DNA of 64,000 nucleotides. It comes from Pantoea sp. Cy-639. Lineage in GTDB: Bacteria > Pseudomonadota > Gammaproteobacteria > Pseudomonadales > Pseudomonadaceae. Position numbers and translations under genes: made by a program. Positions 61,843 to 64,000 of the stretch are shown here, piece by piece (positions within the stretch are counted from its first letter, which is position 1; each line of letters starts with the position of its first letter). The notes under the pieces were generated by a model that was given only the letters and a program-made list of their open reading frames with translations, searched no databases and had not been told where the DNA came from. The stretch spans positions 329,290-393,289 of the forward strand of contig NZ_VWXI01000003.1 of assembly GCF_011752525.1 (NCBI RefSeq). The letters are read 5' to 3'.

Positions 61843-62801
61843 CCGATGAAACTCTCGCGGTCCTGGTCGAGCAGCGACAGCAGCCACTGGAAGTCATCCG
61901 GCAAGTCCGACTTCCATTCCATGCGCTCGCCTGTGGTCGGGTGGTCCAGCGCCAGGAAGCGGGCATGCAGGGCCTGGCGCGGGAAGTGCTTCACCGCCTC
62001 GACCATGGCCACGCTGGCGGCCGGCGGAATGCGAAAGCGCACGCCGTAGGTCTGGTCGCCGACCAGTGGATAACCGACATGCGCCATGTGCACGCGGATC
62101 TGGTGGGTGCGACCGGTCTCCAGCTTGACCCGCACATGGGTGTGCGAACGGAAGCGCTTGAGCACTCGGTAGTGGCTGACCGCCGGCTTGCCACCGTCGG
62201 TGACGGCCATGCGCTGGCGCTCGCCGCCGTGACGGCCGATCGGCGCGTCGATCTTGCCACCGGCGATCACCACGCCGACCACGATGCACTCGTAGATACG
62301 GCTGACCGAACGTCTCTGCAACTGGTCGACGAGGTTGGTTTGCGCCTGCAGGGTCTTGGCCACCACCATCAGGCCGGTGGTGTCCTTGTCCAGACGGTGC
62401 ACGATGCCGGCACGCGGGACGTTGACGATGTCTGGAACATGGTGCAGCAGGGCATTGAGCAGGGTACCGTCGGGGTGACCGGCCGCCGGGTGGACCACCA
62501 GCCCGGCCGGCTTGTTGATCACCAGGATCTGGTCGTCCTCGTAGACGATGTCCAGCTCGATGTCCTGAGCCACCCATTCGCCCTGGGCCTCCTGTTCGGC
62601 CTCGAGGGCCAGGATGGAGCCGCTGTGGACGGTGTCGCGCGGTCGCAGCACCGCGCCATCGACGGTCAGGCGGCCTTCCTTGATCCACGAGGACAGGCGC
62701 GAACGCGAGTACTCGCCGAACAATTGGGCGGCGACCTGGTCGAGGCGTTGGCCGCCCAGTTCGGACGGGACCTCTGCGCTAAGTTGAATGATCTCGGACA
62801 T
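61839..62801 (-). CDS. rluD: 23S rRNA pseudouridine synthase RluD
   Basis: This 320-residue enzyme makes pseudouridines at helix 69 of 23S rRNA. It has an N-terminal S4 RNA-binding domain (GQRLDQVAAQLFGEYSRSRLSSWI) and a catalytic domain with the aspartate in GIVHRLDKDTTGLMVVAKT. It is divergent from bamD, a conserved gammaproteobacterial neighbourhood. Confidence 0.96.
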   Translation of the reverse strand: MSEIIQLSAEVPSELGGQRLDQVAAQLFGEYSRSRLSSWIKEGRLTVDGAVLRPRDTVHSGSILALEAEQEAQGEWVAQDIELDIVYEDDQILVINKPAGLVVHPAAGHPDGTLLNALLHHVPDIVNVPRAGIVHRLDKDTTGLMVVAKTLQAQTNLVDQLQRRSVSRIYECIVVGVVIAGGKIDAPIGRHGGERQRMAVTDGGKPAVSHYRVLKRFRSHTHVRVKLETGRTHQIRVHMAHVGYPLVGDQTYGVRFRIPPAASVAMVEAVKHFPRQALHARFLALDHPTTGERMEWKSDLPDDFQWLLSLLDQDRESFIG

Positions 62802-62950
62802 GCTCGAATCGACGGGCGTTCAGCCTTTGGTTTCGGCTGCGCGCTTGTGGTTAAATACGGCTTCTTTTGCCCCGGGGTTGGCCGGGGGCGCTCATCATAA
62901 CAGGACGGCACCGCCCAAGACAGCGGCCGTCTAAAGGGACGCAAGCCGCC

Positions 62951-63970
62951 ATGCAAGTGAAACACCTGCTGCTGATCGCCATCCTCGGGCTCACCGCGGC
63001 CTGTTCCTCTAACAAGGAAGTCATTGACGAGAACCTCAGCGAGGCTGAGCTGTACCAGCAGGCTCAGGCCGACCTGGACAACTCCAGCTATACCAGTGCC
63101 GTGAACAAGCTCAAGGCCCTGGAATCGCGCTACCCGTTCGGCCGCTACGCCGACCAGGCCCAGCTCGAGCTGATCTACGCCAACTACAAGAATGCCGAGC
63201 CGGAAGCCGCCAAGTCGGCCGCCGAACGCTTCATTCGCCTGCACCCGCAGCACCCGAACGTCGACTATGCCTACTACCTCAAGGGCCTGACCTCGTTCGA
63301 CCAGGACCGTGGCCTGCTGGCGCGCTTCCTGCCGCTGGACATGACCAAGCGCGACCCGGGCGCCGCCCGCGACTCGTACAACGAGTTCGCCCAGCTGACC
63401 AGCCGCTTCCCCAACAGCCGCTACGCCCCGGACGCCAAGCAGCGCATGATCTACCTGCGCAACCTGCTGGCCTCCTATGAAATCCACGTGGCCAACTACT
63501 ACCTGAGCCGCGAGGCCTACGTGGCTGCTGCCAACCGTGGTCGCTACGTGGTGGAGAACTTCCAGGAAACCCCGTCGGTCGGCGACGGCCTGGCGGTAAT
63601 GGTCGAGTCGTACCAGCACATGCATCTGGACGAACTGGCCGCCACCAGCCTCGAGACCCTCAAGCTCAACTACCCGGACCACCCGAGCCTGGTCGACGGC
63701 CAGTTCGTCGTCAAGCAGGATGAAAACGGCAACCGCTCCTGGCTGTCCAAGGTCACCCTGGGCCTGATCGACTCCTCGGCACCGCTGCCGCCAGGCGAGA
63801 CCCGCGCCAACCAGGACGTGGTCAAGCAGTTCCAGGATGCCCGCTCGGAAATGCCGAAGGAGCTGCTGCCCAAGGACGAGAATGGCGATCCGATCCTGCC
63901 GGAAGGCCCGAAAGAAGCCGAGAAGGACCGCTCCTGGTTCAGCTACATGACCTTCGGTCTGTTCGACTGA
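62951..63970 (+). CDS. bamD: Outer-membrane assembly lipoprotein BamD
   Basis: This 339-residue lipoprotein subunit of the BAM complex has a signal peptide with lipobox LTAACSS near residue 18. Tetratricopeptide repeats follow ([78 protein letters not shown]). The C-terminal ~90 residues extend beyond E. coli BamD and end [12 protein letters not shown], as is usual in Pseudomonas. It is essential for beta-barrel insertion. Confidence 0.97.
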   Translation: MQVKHLLLIAILGLTAACSSNKEVIDENLSEAELYQQAQADLDNSSYTSAVNKLKALESRYPFGRYADQAQLELIYANYKNAEPEAAKSAAERFIRLHPQHPNVDYAYYLKGLTSFDQDRGLLARFLPLDMTKRDPGAARDSYNEFAQLTSRFPNSRYAPDAKQRMIYLRNLLASYEIHVANYYLSREAYVAAANRGRYVVENFQETPSVGDGLAVMVESYQHMHLDELAATSLETLKLNYPDHPSLVDGQFVVKQDENGNRSWLSKVTLGLIDSSAPLPPGETRANQDVVKQFQDARSEMPKELLPKDENGDPILPEGPKEAEKDRSWFSYMTFGLFD

Positions 63971-64000
63971 TCCCGCCGCGACAAGAAAGGGAGGCCTGAG

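Noticed and set aside
1..64000. CRISPR arrays, transposons or prophage genes
   Set aside because: I found no regularly spaced short repeats with variable spacers, no transposase-like protein and no phage structural genes in the six-frame translations.

Overview
The window is GC-rich (mid-60s per cent by eye) chromosomal DNA from a fluorescent Pseudomonas, most likely of the P. putida group. This rests on gene content and order: an hmgABC homogentisate operon with divergent hmgR beside a leucine dehydrogenase, folM followed by a HopJ-family gene and fabV, cbtBA behind a cobalamin riboswitch, pilA/pilC/pilD/coaE/yacG, clpB/pgeF/rluD/bamD, and P. putida-type REP sequences. No rRNA operon, CRISPR array, transposase or integrase is visible. 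Four tRNA genes are present: Thr, and an Asn-Pro-Lys operon.

Layout. 1-7.2 kb: leucine dehydrogenase (cut by the window edge), a SirB1-type protein, an aromatic-acid MFS transporter, and the tyrosine/homogentisate operon hmgA-fahA-maiA with the IclR regulator HmgR and its probable 17-bp palindromic operator. 7.3-10.4 kb: a very large toxin-like protein. 10.5-22.3 kb: mostly housekeeping and accessory single genes (SDR, hydrolases, LrgAB with a LysR regulator, flavodoxin, PilZ protein, folM, DUF1244, HopJ, fabV), with REP-like repeats between them. 22.4-26.6 kb: an agmatine operon with a cytoplasmic agmatine deiminase, N-carbamoylputrescine amidase, a periplasmic polyamine-binding protein and a second agmatine deiminase carrying a Tat signal. 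26.8-36.3 kb: thiolase, ArsB/ACR3-like carrier, cobalt uptake genes, queH, and divergent metE and MTHFR-like genes sharing a promoter region with two tandem palindromes.

36.3-38.4 kb: the most interesting segment. A small, comparatively AT-rich island is bracketed by imperfect 47-bp copies of the 3' end of the MTHFR-like gene. It encodes, in one direction, a 67-residue secreted-looking peptide ending in Asn, an MccB-like ThiF-family adenylyltransferase and a HIT-family hydrolase. This is the gene set expected of a microcin C-like peptide-nucleotide system: precursor, adenylating enzyme and self-resistance hydrolase. It has an unusual Sec-type leader and no dedicated exporter.

38.4-45.5 kb: an exported small protein, a lipoprotein transglycosylase, a pair of tiny genes (one interrupted by an amber codon), a 1-kb non-coding stretch with a 64-bp inverted repeat, tRNA-Thr, and a type IV pilus locus in which pilB is missing between pilA and pilC. 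45.5-54.6 kb: a luxR/luxI quorum-sensing pair divergent from a nine-gene tightly coupled operon (ketosynthase, hotdog dehydratase, ACP, AurF-like di-iron oxygenase, CrtI-like flavoprotein, alpha/beta hydrolase, ketoreductase, ferredoxin, membrane protein). A 20-bp lux-box-like palindrome lies in the divergent region. This looks like a quorum-regulated pathway for an oxidised fatty-acid-type product that I cannot name. 54.6-64 kb: conserved core genes (DUF1780, DUF3094, ndh, a RibD-like reductase, tRNAs, clpB with a heat-shock promoter, pgeF, rluD, bamD).
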